A stretch of 64,000 nucleotides of DNA from Oikopleura dioica (Eukaryota > Chordata > Appendicularia > Copelata > Oikopleuridae), in the NCBI GenBank assembly GCA_907165135.1, contig OU015566.1:13500157-13564156 (forward strand). The letters run 5' to 3'. A program made the position numbers and the translations under genes. Below are positions 11,985 to 21,861 of this stretch, in pieces; the stretch's first letter is position 1; every line of letters starts with the position of its first letter. The notes below the pieces were generated by a model, which did not search any database, had not been told where the DNA came from, and saw only the letters and a list, made by a program, of their open reading frames with translations.

Positions 11985-13792
11985 AGTGGTCTCCGTTTGC
12001 CCAAATCGCCGTTTGCCCAAGTCGCCGTCTGCCCAAGATCGCCGTTTGCCCAACTTGGGCAGACGGAGACTTGGGCAAACGGCGATCTTGGGCAGACGGC
12101 GATCAAATTGAAAATATAATCATAATTCAATTTAAAGAGATTAATTCAAGGTTTCAGAAAATTTATGAGCGCAAAGGAGACTTTGATTTCAGTTTATAAT
12201 TACTAAAATCGGGAAATTTCTCATCTTGAATTATGAAATCAAAACCACCAGGATAGGATAGATTTGAAGTGGTAAAGTAAAATCGCTAGTTTTACGTCCG
12301 AGGCCTATAGATTGAGGAAACGATGGATGCCGCATCCAGGATGCGCCGAGTCCTCACAAGCGCTAATCCCCAACTTGGTTGAATTGATGGTTTCCAATAT
12401 TACTGTTTCTTGTGATTCATTTTCGGTTCGTTTTATTTTTGATGATTTCAAAAAACTTTTTGTGGGGCCGGAAATCGTAAAAACTGCAAGTGCAGTTTTC
12501 TTCAGCTCGTCAAGACGAGTCGAATGATGGGTCTAACTCCTGATAACTCTAAGGATTTACCGGTTTACCGGCTGGTTACCGGAAAATACGTTGTCACCGG
12601 CCGTTTTTGTTCTAGAAGTGATAGACTAATGTTTGACACCGGAAATTGTTCCTTACAGTCAGTTCTCTTGCAGCCTTAAAGATGAAGGTTGTATCAATTC
12701 TCTGAAGAGAGTTATCACTAAAATACTATTTTTTGCGAAAATGGGACTAGAAATTAGGAACGTGCAGCAACAACAAAATTTTAGTAAAAATTACTGTTTT
12801 TAGTGATAACTCTCTTCAGAGAATTGATACAACCTTCATCTTTAAGGCTGCAAGAGAACTGACTATAAGGAACAATTTCCGGTGTCAAACATTAGTCTAT
12901 CACTTCTAGAACAAAAACGGCCGGTGACAACGTATTTTCCGGTAACCAGCCGGTAAACCGGTAAATCCTTAGAGTTATCAGGAGTTAGACCCATCATTCG
13001 ACTCGTCTTGACGAGCTGAAGAAAACTGCACTTGCAGTTTTTACGATTTCCGGCCGCACAAAAGTTTTTTGAAATCATCTTTGGAGCTATTTCTGATTGA
13101 AACTGAGGTAAAACAATCATTGTGAGTAGTGAGAAAAAGGGGAAAACTGATGAAACTCTTCCCAAAACCTCCTCCCAGCGAAGAGGAGTACTCAGGCTTG
13201 ATTTACAAAGATCAAATGCACAATCTTATGACAACCGAATAACGATCCAGTCTCAGTAAACCGGAGCCTTTTTTCTTCTTGATAAACTCGTCCGGGAATA
13301 GTTAATTAGGACTTTGATTGAGAATTAAGCGACTCTCATAATTAGACCATCCATTACGAAAGCTCTTCTTTATCAATGTAAACGATGTCATTTCGGAAAG
13401 CTTCCGTAGAGTCCACGATACTGAATTTTTCATTTCGTCTCTTATTTATGTGTTTATGCTCAAGAATTTATTCGAAAATCGGATACAACTATTGAAAAAC
13501 AATATTAGAAAATTGTGGTGCTTTTGTCAAGAATTCACGGATAATAATCGTCAAAAGACATCACAGGACAACCTTTGTTTTCACCTGAAAGTCTCTGCAA
13601 ATCAGACCGCAATCAGCAGACTCAGTGATGATAATGACATTGTCGCCTTACTTCTATCATTTCATGATCAATCAATTTAAAAAAAATTCACATCGCCGTT
13701 TGCCTAAGATCTCCGTCTGCCCAAGTTGGGCAAACGGCGACTTGGGCAGACGGCGACTTGGGCAAACGGCGACTTGGGCAAACGGAGACCAC
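11985..13792. mobile_element. Element with inverted minisatellite ends, 1.8 kb
   Basis: The left end (11985-12106) and right end (13691-13792) are arrays of a 16-bp unit close to TTGGGCAAACGGCGAC, present in both orientations so that each end folds on itself. The outermost bases, GTGGTCTCCGTTTGCCC, are exact inverted repeats of each other. The interior has no coding support and contains the separate palindrome 12441-13079. No convincing target duplication was seen. Confidence 0.65.
12441..13079. repeat. Large palindrome (foldback) nested in the minisatellite element
   Basis: Arms 12441-12724 and 12797-13079 are nearly perfect reverse complements separated by about 70 bp. The arms begin GATGATTTCAAAAAAC. 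Open frames here on both strands mirror each other and are not genes. Confidence 0.85.
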
Positions 13793-13881
13793 TCACAAAA
13801 ACAAGCTTTTTTTTCAAATTTCATTTCCTCTGAATAAAAAGTTCTTATTCATTAACAAGCAGTTATAAAAAGAAAGTAGCA

Positions 13882-14073
13882 CTAAAAGCCAAACTTCTGT
13901 CGGCTTGTTGTGTGATAAATAAATCTGCTTGCCATCGAAGGACCTCTCCTCGAACTCCGACGACTTTTGACTTGTTTTGTATATGCGTAGTAGTTATTGC
14001 CAAGCCTGTTGTATCCTATCAAATCCGCCAAGGCTCCAAGAAATAGAATCGAAAAGATGAGAAAAACTTTCAT
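13882..14073 (-). CDS. Small secreted Tyr/Arg-rich peptide
   Basis: A single-exon 63-aa frame. It begins with a clear signal peptide (MKVFLIFSILFLGALA), followed by a Tyr/Asn-containing segment (GYNRLGNNYYAYTKQV) and a basic stretch with several Arg-Arg/Arg-Ser pairs that could be processing sites. No cysteines. It resembles a secreted peptide precursor; no family recognised. It lies head-to-head with the peptide gene at 14591. Confidence 0.7.
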   Translation of the reverse strand: MKVFLIFSILFLGALADLIGYNRLGNNYYAYTKQVKSRRSSRRGPSMASRFIYHTTSRQKFGF

Positions 14074-14590
14074 AATTTTAATTCCGTCTGAATAAGAACA
14101 AGAAAGAGCAGTTATAAATACACAGAATTACGGCGCTATTGGGTAATAAAAATAAAATAAAACGTGCCGATATATGCGCAAATAGAACGATCAATTTCGG
14201 ATTTAGGAGCGTAAGACAGACGGTGTGTAACTTTAGCATAACATTGTTATTTTTTCAACTCAATCAATCAAATGATTCAGAAAGAAATGAAGAGAATCGG
14301 ACGCCTTTGACGCTTCTTGCTTCAGATTTCCATCAGAAAATGGACCATTACTGTAATAACTGACAAGAAACCGTCTATCAAACCACGTGATCTGACAAGT
14401 GCCAAGTCCTAGCCGTCCAAGATCATAAGTAGATCGGCGGCCCCCGGATCGGAAAAGTGCAGATCGGATTAAAAAATAATGGACTCTTATTGTATCTTTA
14501 TACCCCCGGATAAGCAGCAGTATAGATATTCAGCGCGTCTTTAAAAATCGCGTAGCCCCTTTTTTAAATTACTTCATAAAAGAAAAAGGA
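14074..14590. other. Shared upstream region of two divergent peptide genes
   Basis: This 517-bp interval separates two head-to-head small secreted peptide genes and probably contains both promoters. A CACGTG is present near 14387. No open frame with support. Confidence 0.45.
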
Positions 14591-14763
14591 ATGATGATGC
14601 TTCAACAGGTAAAAAGAGATCGAATTCTTTTTCTTTCCTTTTTAAGCTTTTAACGGGCTTTTTCATGGTTATTATTGGTAATACTTCTGGCTATGCTCTC
14701 GAACAGAATTACAAGTATTACGATCCCTATCGCCCGGTTACTTATCAAACAAAGCCAGGATGA
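14591..14763 (+). CDS. Tiny secreted Tyr-rich peptide, 44 aa
   Basis: Exon 1 14591-14608 (ATGATGATGCTTCAACAG), intron 14609-14646 (38 bp, GT-AG), exon 2 14647-14763. The joined product starts MMMLQQLLTGFFMVIIGNTS, a plausible signal peptide, and ends in a 25-residue Tyr/Pro-rich mature part (YKYYDPYRPVTYQTKPG). The intron joins a hydrophobic N-terminus to a Tyr-rich tail in phase, which is why I think it is real despite its size. Same general design as the divergent neighbour at 13882-14073. Confidence 0.6.
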
Positions 14764-15028
14764 GAGATTCAGAATTAAAAATAGTCAGTTTTGAGCCTTG
14801 AAAAACTCTCAAAATAGCGATCATTTGTCGAAGACCTCCGAAACACCATCAATTCTGCGGACAATGAAGATACTTCTGCAGACGATTTCTTGGCGCAAAT
14901 TGGCTTCAGCAGCTGAAAAACTAGTTTAGACTGACTTTTTTTACTGTTTGCATTTATTTTTGTTTTCTCGCAATTATAACAAGTTCTTATCGCAAAGAAA
15001 ATCGAAAGAAAATCGATAAAAATCTCTT

Positions 15029-16636
15029 TCAAAATGTCTGATAAAAGAAATTTCGAACGGAGTAGCCAGGTGCAGAAGGTATGAAATCATTAGAGGCAAA
15101 AACAAATAGATCTTCTCCATTTGGCGAATGACTAGCATCATAAGTAAAGTCCTGAACTTGTATGCCATCGATGCTCATGATGGATCGGAGTGTCGAAGAA
15201 CCATCAATTTGCCTGACTTCAACGGAATACGTATTCCACTCGCCGGTATTGCAAGAAAACTTGTGGCTCATTTGATCGTCAGAATCATCATAAGTGGTAA
15301 CGAAAAGAAGAGAATTCTCTGCGGGCATTGTGTGAACCAGAAACGTTCTAGCGCCAATGGTTCCTGTATTTTCTCCAGTAGTCACGTGGATGATATTATT
15401 CCAGTTTCCATCTGGCGCCATGTTGCAAAGAATATCGACGGAGAATTTATAGTTCAAAGTCGAAGTCACGGTCGCAAGTTGATTATTCCGGAGAGGTGTC
15501 ATGTCCGTTCCATTCACAAAAGTCTCGCAGTTTTGAAGCCCACAGCATGGATCGTGGCATTTCCACAAAATTGAGCACTTGAAAAGAAAAAATCCATTAT
15601 TTTTAAAAAACAAACCTCGACAGTAAAAGCAGTGGCAACGTTCACTTTCGTTGAAAATCTTCTGAATCTAAAAGAAGCAGAAGAAATCAGTTCCCCGTTT
15701 AGTTTGAGACCGTCGTTTGTTATCGCCCCGTTTTGAAGCACCAACACTTTTAAAAGCTACTCTTTCGCTTTGTGTATTTAAACATCTCATACTCAAGAAT
15801 AACTCTCCTGTTATTTCATCAGAGGTAACATTACAGTCGACGAGTTCTTGGCTGAAATTGGGATCAACGACATCTGCTTTCAACCTCAAATAAATACTCC
15901 TTGTTGATCCCTTCTGTACAGGCCATCTTCAGTGATCTCTTCGATTGATACGTTGACAATTGAACCAAGGCCCTCGCCCCCTTATTTTGCTCCAAAAATG
16001 AGTGAACAAGAAAATACTTCACCTTGAATGTCAAGAGTCACATTTGGTGAAACAACCGGTATTTTTCCATTAGAGCTCAAAGAAGAAAGCAAAAGCGTCG
16101 GTTTTTCAGATTTGATTTCGATACTTGGCTCACAGAAAATTCTTTCAATTTTTTGGGTGATAAAGTCGGTTCCATCTACTGTTACTGACTCAACAATTGT
16201 TGAAGTGTAGTTTACTAAATTTTAGAAATAGACGAGAATTTTCCCGAGAAAAACCTGAATTCGCGTCGGTGAAATTATCAAAGCATTTTGAGTATTCCAA
16301 AAGGGCAAACGTCGAAAGTTTGCAATCAGTGGATACTGTATCATTCACATGGCTTTTGTTGACCATGAACAAATTCAGTAAATTTGCATCGATGCTACTC
16401 GAAGTAGAATTGTGACACTCTGAATTCTTTTTGCTGAGTTTTGGGCAGCCTGTATCTCTCTGTTATTCCTCTTACCAGAGTGAGTAAAGCTCCTGTTTCT
16501 TGGCAATCGACATTGAATAAACTACAGCTGCTTGCCACTTCTGTAAAAAGAAACAAGAAGATCATCTTTTGCCGCTTTGTGAAAATCTACTGCCAGCAAG
16601 AAAAACACAAAAACTATAATTATATGTATGCTGCAT
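15029..16636 (-). CDS. Secreted ZP-domain protein with a C-terminal lectin-like domain
   Basis: Eight exons: 16636-16591, 16540-16476, 16426-16255, 16214-16023, 15980-15952, 15913-15793, 15746-15616, 15577-15029; 434 aa; every junction is in phase. It starts MQHTYNYSFCVFLAG (signal peptide). Residues from about 100 to 260 show ZP-C features: LRLKADVVDPNFSQELVDC, LVLQNGAIT, FRFRRFS and VECSILWKCHDPCC. The last 180 residues (IIHVTTGENTGTIGART ... CNTGEWNTYSVEVRQ ... SVRNFFYQTF) form a domain shared with the mucin-like protein at 41148-42290, probably a ConA/laminin-G-like fold. No transmembrane anchor or clear furin site. Read without splicing the middle looks frame-broken, but two introns of 38 and 46 bp restore it. 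Likely an extracellular matrix or egg/house coat protein. Confidence 0.8.
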
Positions 16637-17216
16637 CGTAATTTGGACAAGACAAATGACATCTTTCTCCTTGTAAAATTGCGTCGAAAAAGAAGCCGGT
16701 TATCATTTTGGTATTCATTGAGCCATGAATGGAAATAAACTTTGATGTTTCAGCAAACTTTCTATGTCAAACAAAACTTCTTTCGCTGCAAAATCGTTCT
16801 TTTCGTTGGTTTCGTTACGCCTGGAGTGTTGAATCAATATTCAATAGGGGCCAATCAGAGCAGGTGTGATCTTAACTCGCCCCAGGGAAAGCCTTTTCTT
16901 CTCGGAGGAGATTCGATAAATCCGTTTTTTTTACTGAGAGAACTTTAAGAGAAGGTAAAAACAAAATCACTTTGATTGACCCAAAGTTGTCATAAATTAT
17001 GATTTTGAAAATTAATTATAAATGATGTACTCAATTTTAGGCCGTCAAATTGAAAGTCCTAAAACTAAAGGATTTTAGACTTGATTCCTTGCTTTGTAAT
17101 TAACTAATAAGAAGTAAGGATGACAATAAGGCTTGACATTTTCGTTCACATACAATCTAGCTTATCTTAAAAAACTGCGATTCAAAACAATTTTCAGAGA
17201 AGAAAATTATTCCGAA
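16637..17216. other. Intergenic, no gene supported
   Basis: Lies between the divergent ZP and sulfotransferase genes, so it should contain both promoters. The TTTTCAG just 5' of 17217 could accept a trans-spliced leader. Confidence 0.4.
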
Positions 17217-19140
17217 ATGAAGAATATCATGCTATTTATGCTTTCCTTGGTTGGCCTCACCCTCGTCTGGCTCATTCTACTAGCATCCACTGTATCTTTA
17301 TCAGACACGAGATCGTATGAAGTTTCCAGGTCTGTTCAAAAACTTGAAAAAGAAGAAGCTTTGGATGCAAGAAAAACAAATTCTTCAATTATTCAAGCGC
17401 CAAAAGAAATCGAAGAGAACCCGCGAAAAATCAAGGAAGATCAGCAGAAAATACGGCTGGAGAAAAATCGCGCTTTCTGCGAAAACAAAAAGTTCCAAGA
17501 TTCAAGCAAATTTGAATTGTATGGAAAGTCGTCTGGAAATGTTGGCTTCAAGGAAAAGAGTTTTCAATTCTGTTTACAAGAAATTATACTTATAAATCCT
17601 TTTTTCTTCCTTGAAATACCTTTTCTGAGACCTGTCTTGTTGCCAAAGCTGCTTCTACTTCCCTGTCGATGGCGTATCTTTTAGGCAAGGACTCTTTTTC
17701 TTTCAAATATTTGCTTGAAATTTTTAATAATTTGAGTATTTAAGGGGGTAGAAACAGCTTTTTTCCGAAGAAGGCATTTTTTGACCGGCTCTACAGACAA
17801 GAAAATCCTACATTTTCAAATTTTCTCTTCAGGTTTAGATAGATACATCTTAGATCTAGGAACATCTGCCTCAAAATTTGTTTAAGTCATCAATTTTTTC
17901 AGTAAGCGGGCTCAGAAGCAGCTCATCTCTCCGAAATTCTCGATTTTCGCCAATTTTGAAACACGAATATTTCGAGTCACCTGTTAGTTAAGCAAATTTC
18001 ATTCACAGTTATGTGAAGCTGAACCCCTTTTCTAGGAACATTTATGAGGAATTTCCGTTAGCATAAATAAATCTTATGTTTTCTTTTATGTAGCTACAGT
18101 CCAAAATCGAGAAAGCTGTTTCTACCCCCTTAATTGTTTTTTTCAATTTTTAGAACAATTTGTTTTTCTTTAAAAAATCAATTTTTTGGTTTTTCTTTTT
18201 TTTAATTCCCAACCCGGGATAATAAAAAGAACAAAATAATTTAATATTTTTAAGTAAACAAATTTGTTCTAGAAATTTTTTTATCAAAAATTTTTTGAAT
18301 CCTGAAAAAGCAACTGGTCGACTTGATTCATCGAAAAAGTTGACCTTGGAAGATGTCACATCTGGCGACGAACGTTTCAACCGAAAATGCGCAAGTTTAC
18401 TCGACGGCTGCCTCGTCAAACGCTCGCCAAGGACAGTTCCCATTTCAGAACGAGTGGTTTTCGTTCGTGAACCGATGCAGCGTTTGTACTCTGCGTACAG
18501 GGACAAGATTGCGAGAATCCGCGACAGGGCTGGGTTCAGTTTGTTTTAGCCAAAATAGGGAACGCGCATCAAAAGTTCAAACAGTTCTAAATTCCGCACT
18601 GAGAGTTCGTTTTGCTATTTTCATTATTTTGACCTAAATAGAAAAGGGCGCTTAATCCAATCTGAGCCTGGAAAAAGAGAATGGTACTACGAAAAATACA
18701 CGCGTTTCATGAAACCAAATGCTCCAGCTACAGCAGAAAAAGCGATTCAAGCGAATTTCTCCGTCACTTTTGAAGAGTTCATCAGTTGGATGGTAAACAA
18801 GAATCAATTTTCTGCAGATGCTCATTGGAAACCTCAATTCAAAAACTGCCAACCCTGCCATTACAGCTTCATTGGTCACGTGGAAACGATGGCAGAAGAT
18901 CTCGACACTCTCTTTTCTCGATTAAATGTAAATTTAACTTCTTCGGACGTTTTCGCTCATTCGGATTCTGTCAACCCGCATCGAACCTCGAAAGATGACT
19001 TTACTGAAGCAAAAACGAAAGCAGCATCACTAGGAGAGATTCTTCGCAAGTTGCCGAAAAGCCACCGCGATGCATTGCTCTCTCATTATAAAACAGACTA
19101 CGAGGCTTTCGGTTATGATCTACCGGATTATTTTCTTTAG
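17217..19140 (+). CDS. Golgi carbohydrate sulfotransferase, tandem copy A
   Basis: Type II membrane sulfotransferase (Sulfotransfer_2-like) that would move sulfate from PAPS to a glycan in the Golgi. Exons 17217-17552, 17630-17684, 18311-18538, 18647-19140; 370 aa. N-terminal anchor (IMLFMLSLVGLTLVWLILLA) and charged stem, then the 5'-phosphosulfate loop CLVAKAASTSL, the 3'-phosphate motif VVFVREPMQRLYSAYRDKI, CQPCHYSFIGHVET and a C-terminal YEAFGYDLPDYF. Compared with copy B at 19785, intron 1 at the same place has GA instead of GT at its donor, and intron 2 (GC-AG, 17685-18310) is absent from copy B and is filled by two repeat elements. The exon 3/4 join is modelled from phase. TTTTCAG lies just upstream of the start, possibly a trans-splice site. 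Confidence 0.8.
17744..18129. mobile_element. TTAA-flanked MITE inside sulfotransferase A intron
   Basis: Begins GGGGGTAGAAACAGC and ends GCTGTTTCTACCCCC, with TTAA on both sides (17740-17743 and 18130-18133). 386 bp, no coding capacity. Same target-site type as the elements at 8449 and 63469 but different sequence. Confidence 0.85.
18146..18275. repeat. Short inverted-repeat element, copy 1
   Basis: About 130 bp ending in AACAAATTTGTTCTAGAAA and its near inverse, with a central CCCGGG next to AATTCCCAA. A second copy in opposite internal orientation is at 21098-21215, downstream of the paralogous gene. Confidence 0.6.
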
Positions 19141-19784
19141 AGTTTAACTCAGAATTAGAATATCAGAATTTGGTGCTGAAAAGAAAACTTTCTTCCAAAA
19201 ATAAAGTTCTGCGCTATTGAAAAGCCGCGCGAGCTCGGTGCGGGTGGTCCCTTAAAAGAAAAACTTCTTTATGGACAAATCAGTAGCGTGGGAAGACAAA
19301 TACTGTAGTCGAAACATACTGTGTTATCAGAAAACTGTAAATGGGACATGATTTCTATTATCTGTGCTTAATAAACTATATTTTTGATACGATGATCCTT
19401 TTAATTTCAATTTAATAAGCTAAGACTTGTCTCTAGAAGAGTTATTCTTGCTTTCAGTGAAGGTTTTTTCTAAGTCTAAGAGAAGTTGCTCTTGAGAAGA
19501 ACAGGTTTGTTTAGTAAAGTTAGTTTTCTTCAACTTTGGTAGCGCTCAATTTGAGCTAAAAGTGATCTTAGATTAAATGTTTCCGAAGAAGTTATCTTGT
19601 TATGATTATTTATTGAGGCTTTTAATAGGAAGACATTTTATCAACGAATATTTTTATTTGACAAAGCTTGAGTGAATGATTAATTTAAACAGAAGATTTA
19701 CTCCATCTGATTAAAAATAGTACCAAAGAGAATTAATAGCGTTTTTATGAAGAATTTCAGAAAAAGAAAACAAGGACTTGGTGA
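19141..19784. other. Spacer between sulfotransferase paralogs
   Basis: Contains AATAAA near 19371 for copy A and a TTTCAG near 19760 upstream of copy B that could accept a spliced leader. No further gene seen. Confidence 0.45.
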
Positions 19785-21001
19785 ATGAGGACGATTGAGA
19801 AATTTATTCTTTCCTCTGTTTTCCTTACTCTTGTTTGGCTCATTCTTCGGCAGTCATCAACTGTATATCAACTGTCATCAGATAAAGATCTTAACTCTCT
19901 TCAAGAAGAAAACCCTGATGTCATAAATGAAGCTCAAGCTTCTGACAGAACGATTATTCGAGCAGAAAAAGCGGAATATTTGTCGAAAGAAATGAAGGAT
20001 GATCATCTTGAAATGAGGCTCAAGAAACATCGTGCTTTCTGCCAGAAAAAGAACACTCACGCGGCGAATTCTCGTGACTCGTTGCTAGACTTGTATGGAA
20101 AGTCATCTGGGAATGTTGGCTTCAAGGTACAAGGGTTTTAATTACAGTTTCGCTGCTGTTTGGTATTTCTTATGTGATTGAAACCATTTCGAAGACGTGT
20201 CTAGTAGCCAAAGCTGCTTCTACTTCGCTGACCACAGCGCTTCTTTTAGCAACCGGTCGACTTGATTCATCCAAAAAATTGACGTTAGATGATGTCACGG
20301 CTGGTGACGAGCGTTTCAACCGTAAATGCACAAGTGTACAAAACGGCTGTCTCGTCAGACGGTCGCCAAAGACAGTGCCAATTTCGGAAAGGATCATCTT
20401 CGTCCGCGAGCCAATGGACCGTCTTTACTCTGCATACAAAGATAGAATTGCCAGACTTCATGACAGGCCCGGGTTCTGCTTTCTCTTGGTAGCATGTAAG
20501 CCTTTTATTGTTGAAAAAGTCGAGCCCGGTGGAAGAGATTGGTACTACGAAAAATACACGCGTTTCATGAAGCCGAATGCTCCAGCAACGGCCGAATTGG
20601 CGATCAAACAAAATTTCTCCGTCTCTTTTGAAGAGTTTGTCAGCTGGTTAGTCTCAAACAACAAGTTTTCCGCCGACATGCACTGGAAACCTCAATTCAC
20701 GAACTGCCAGCCCTGCCAATACAGCTTCATCGGTCACGTGGAAACGATCGCGGAAGATTTGGACGCGCTATTCTCTCGTTTAAAAGTCTCAAATTTGACT
20801 TCTTCGCACGTCTTCGCACATTCCGATTCTGTCAACCCGCATCGAACATCCTCAACGAAGAACAACTCAGCAAAAACAGAAACAGCGACGCTTGAAGAAA
20901 TTCTTCGCAAATTGCCCAAAAACCACCGCGATGCATTGCTATCTCATTATCGACAGGACTACGAGGCTTTTGGATATGATCTGCCGGATTATTTGCTCTA
21001 G
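19785..21001 (+). CDS. Golgi carbohydrate sulfotransferase, tandem copy B
   Basis: Exons 19785-20126 and 20195-21001 (intron 68 bp, GT-AG, phase 0); 382 aa. Signal anchor KFILSSVFLTLVWLILRQ, charged stem, CLVAKAASTSLTTALL (PAPS 5' loop), IIFVREPMDRLYSAYKDRI (3' site), then CQPCQYSFIGHVET and YEAFGYDLPDYLL. It is closely related to copy A over the whole length, hence a tandem duplication. It lacks copy A's GC-AG intron. Near 20490-20520 the frame reads straight through where copy A has its third intron, leaving about 10 residues with no counterpart; a cryptic GT...AG intron there (20499-20519 area) cannot be excluded. Confidence 0.85.
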
Positions 21002-21097
21002 AATTTACAAACTAGAATCGAAGAAGAAAAATAGTAAAAACCACTGTTCGATAAATAATTGTCAAAAACCGCTGTGCAAAAAAATATTTTTAAAAAA

Positions 21098-21215
21098 TTT
21101 CTAGAACAAATTTGTTTATTTAAAGTTTTATATTCAATTCTTTTTTATTATCCCGGGTTGGGAATTAAAAAAGAATTGAAAATAAATTTTAAAATAAACA
21201 AATTTGTTCTAGAAA
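21098..21215. repeat. Short inverted-repeat element, copy 2
   Basis: Ends TTTCTAGAACAAATTTGTTT and its reverse complement; carries CCCGGGTTGGGAATT in the middle. Related to 18146-18275. Confidence 0.65.
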
Positions 21216-21861
21216 ATTTTAATTTAACAATTGACAAATTTGAAAATGTCAATAAATAAAATTGTTGTTTTTCAGTTGTAAATAATTTTATTACCTTTCT
21301 GGAAAAAAATGATAAATACAGTTACAAGCAAATGAAAAAGCCCCTTTTCAATATTTTGGAGTTTTTCAATAAATAAATCCTTCTTTCTTTCTTGCTTCAG
21401 GAGTAGTACAGTAAAACGCAGGAAAGAGCGAGTTGTCTGGTTTAGGTAGATAACGATTGTGGTTAAAAATATGTTAATTCGCTTTTTTTTGTCTTTGAAG
21501 AAATGAAACCCAGCAAGGGAGAATATAAATAGAAGCTAATAAAAGTGCTATGTATATAAAATAAGATTAGCGGTGGCTCAAGACGGTCGTAATGATGTTT
21601 TGTTAGCTGGGAGCGGCGGCGATGCCCGAATCGACGGACTCAGCTGTCTAAATTGGATTGTTAGCCGAGACACGACCTTAGGGGATCCAACAACTGCTGG
21701 CTGGATGGACCGCTTTCTGTCCGATTTCGTAATTCAGTGGGTGCGAAAAAGGGAGGACAATGTTTCAAGTGGTTTACCAATTATTTGGTATTTTTATGCT
21801 TCGATGGGTTAAAAATGAAAATTTTGACCTAGATCAAAAATTCTAAGCTGGCCTAAATCTG
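21216..21861. other. Intergenic with a G/C-richer open frame of unknown status
   Basis: The plus-strand frame 21573-21812 (about 79 codons, MAQDGRNDVLLAGSGGDA...) has a more protein-like composition than its surroundings and follows an AG that could be a splice acceptor, but I see no partner exon, signal or family. It may be a transposon or gene remnant. Confidence 0.3.

Noticed and set aside
12863-13165. 100-codon minus-strand frame
   Set aside because: Lies in one arm of the 12441-13079 palindrome; its counterpart is in the other arm.
15668-15980. Apparent frameshifts in the ZP gene, suggesting a pseudogene
   Set aside because: Two short GT-AG introns (15914-15951 and 15747-15792) restore one frame with the expected ZP motifs.
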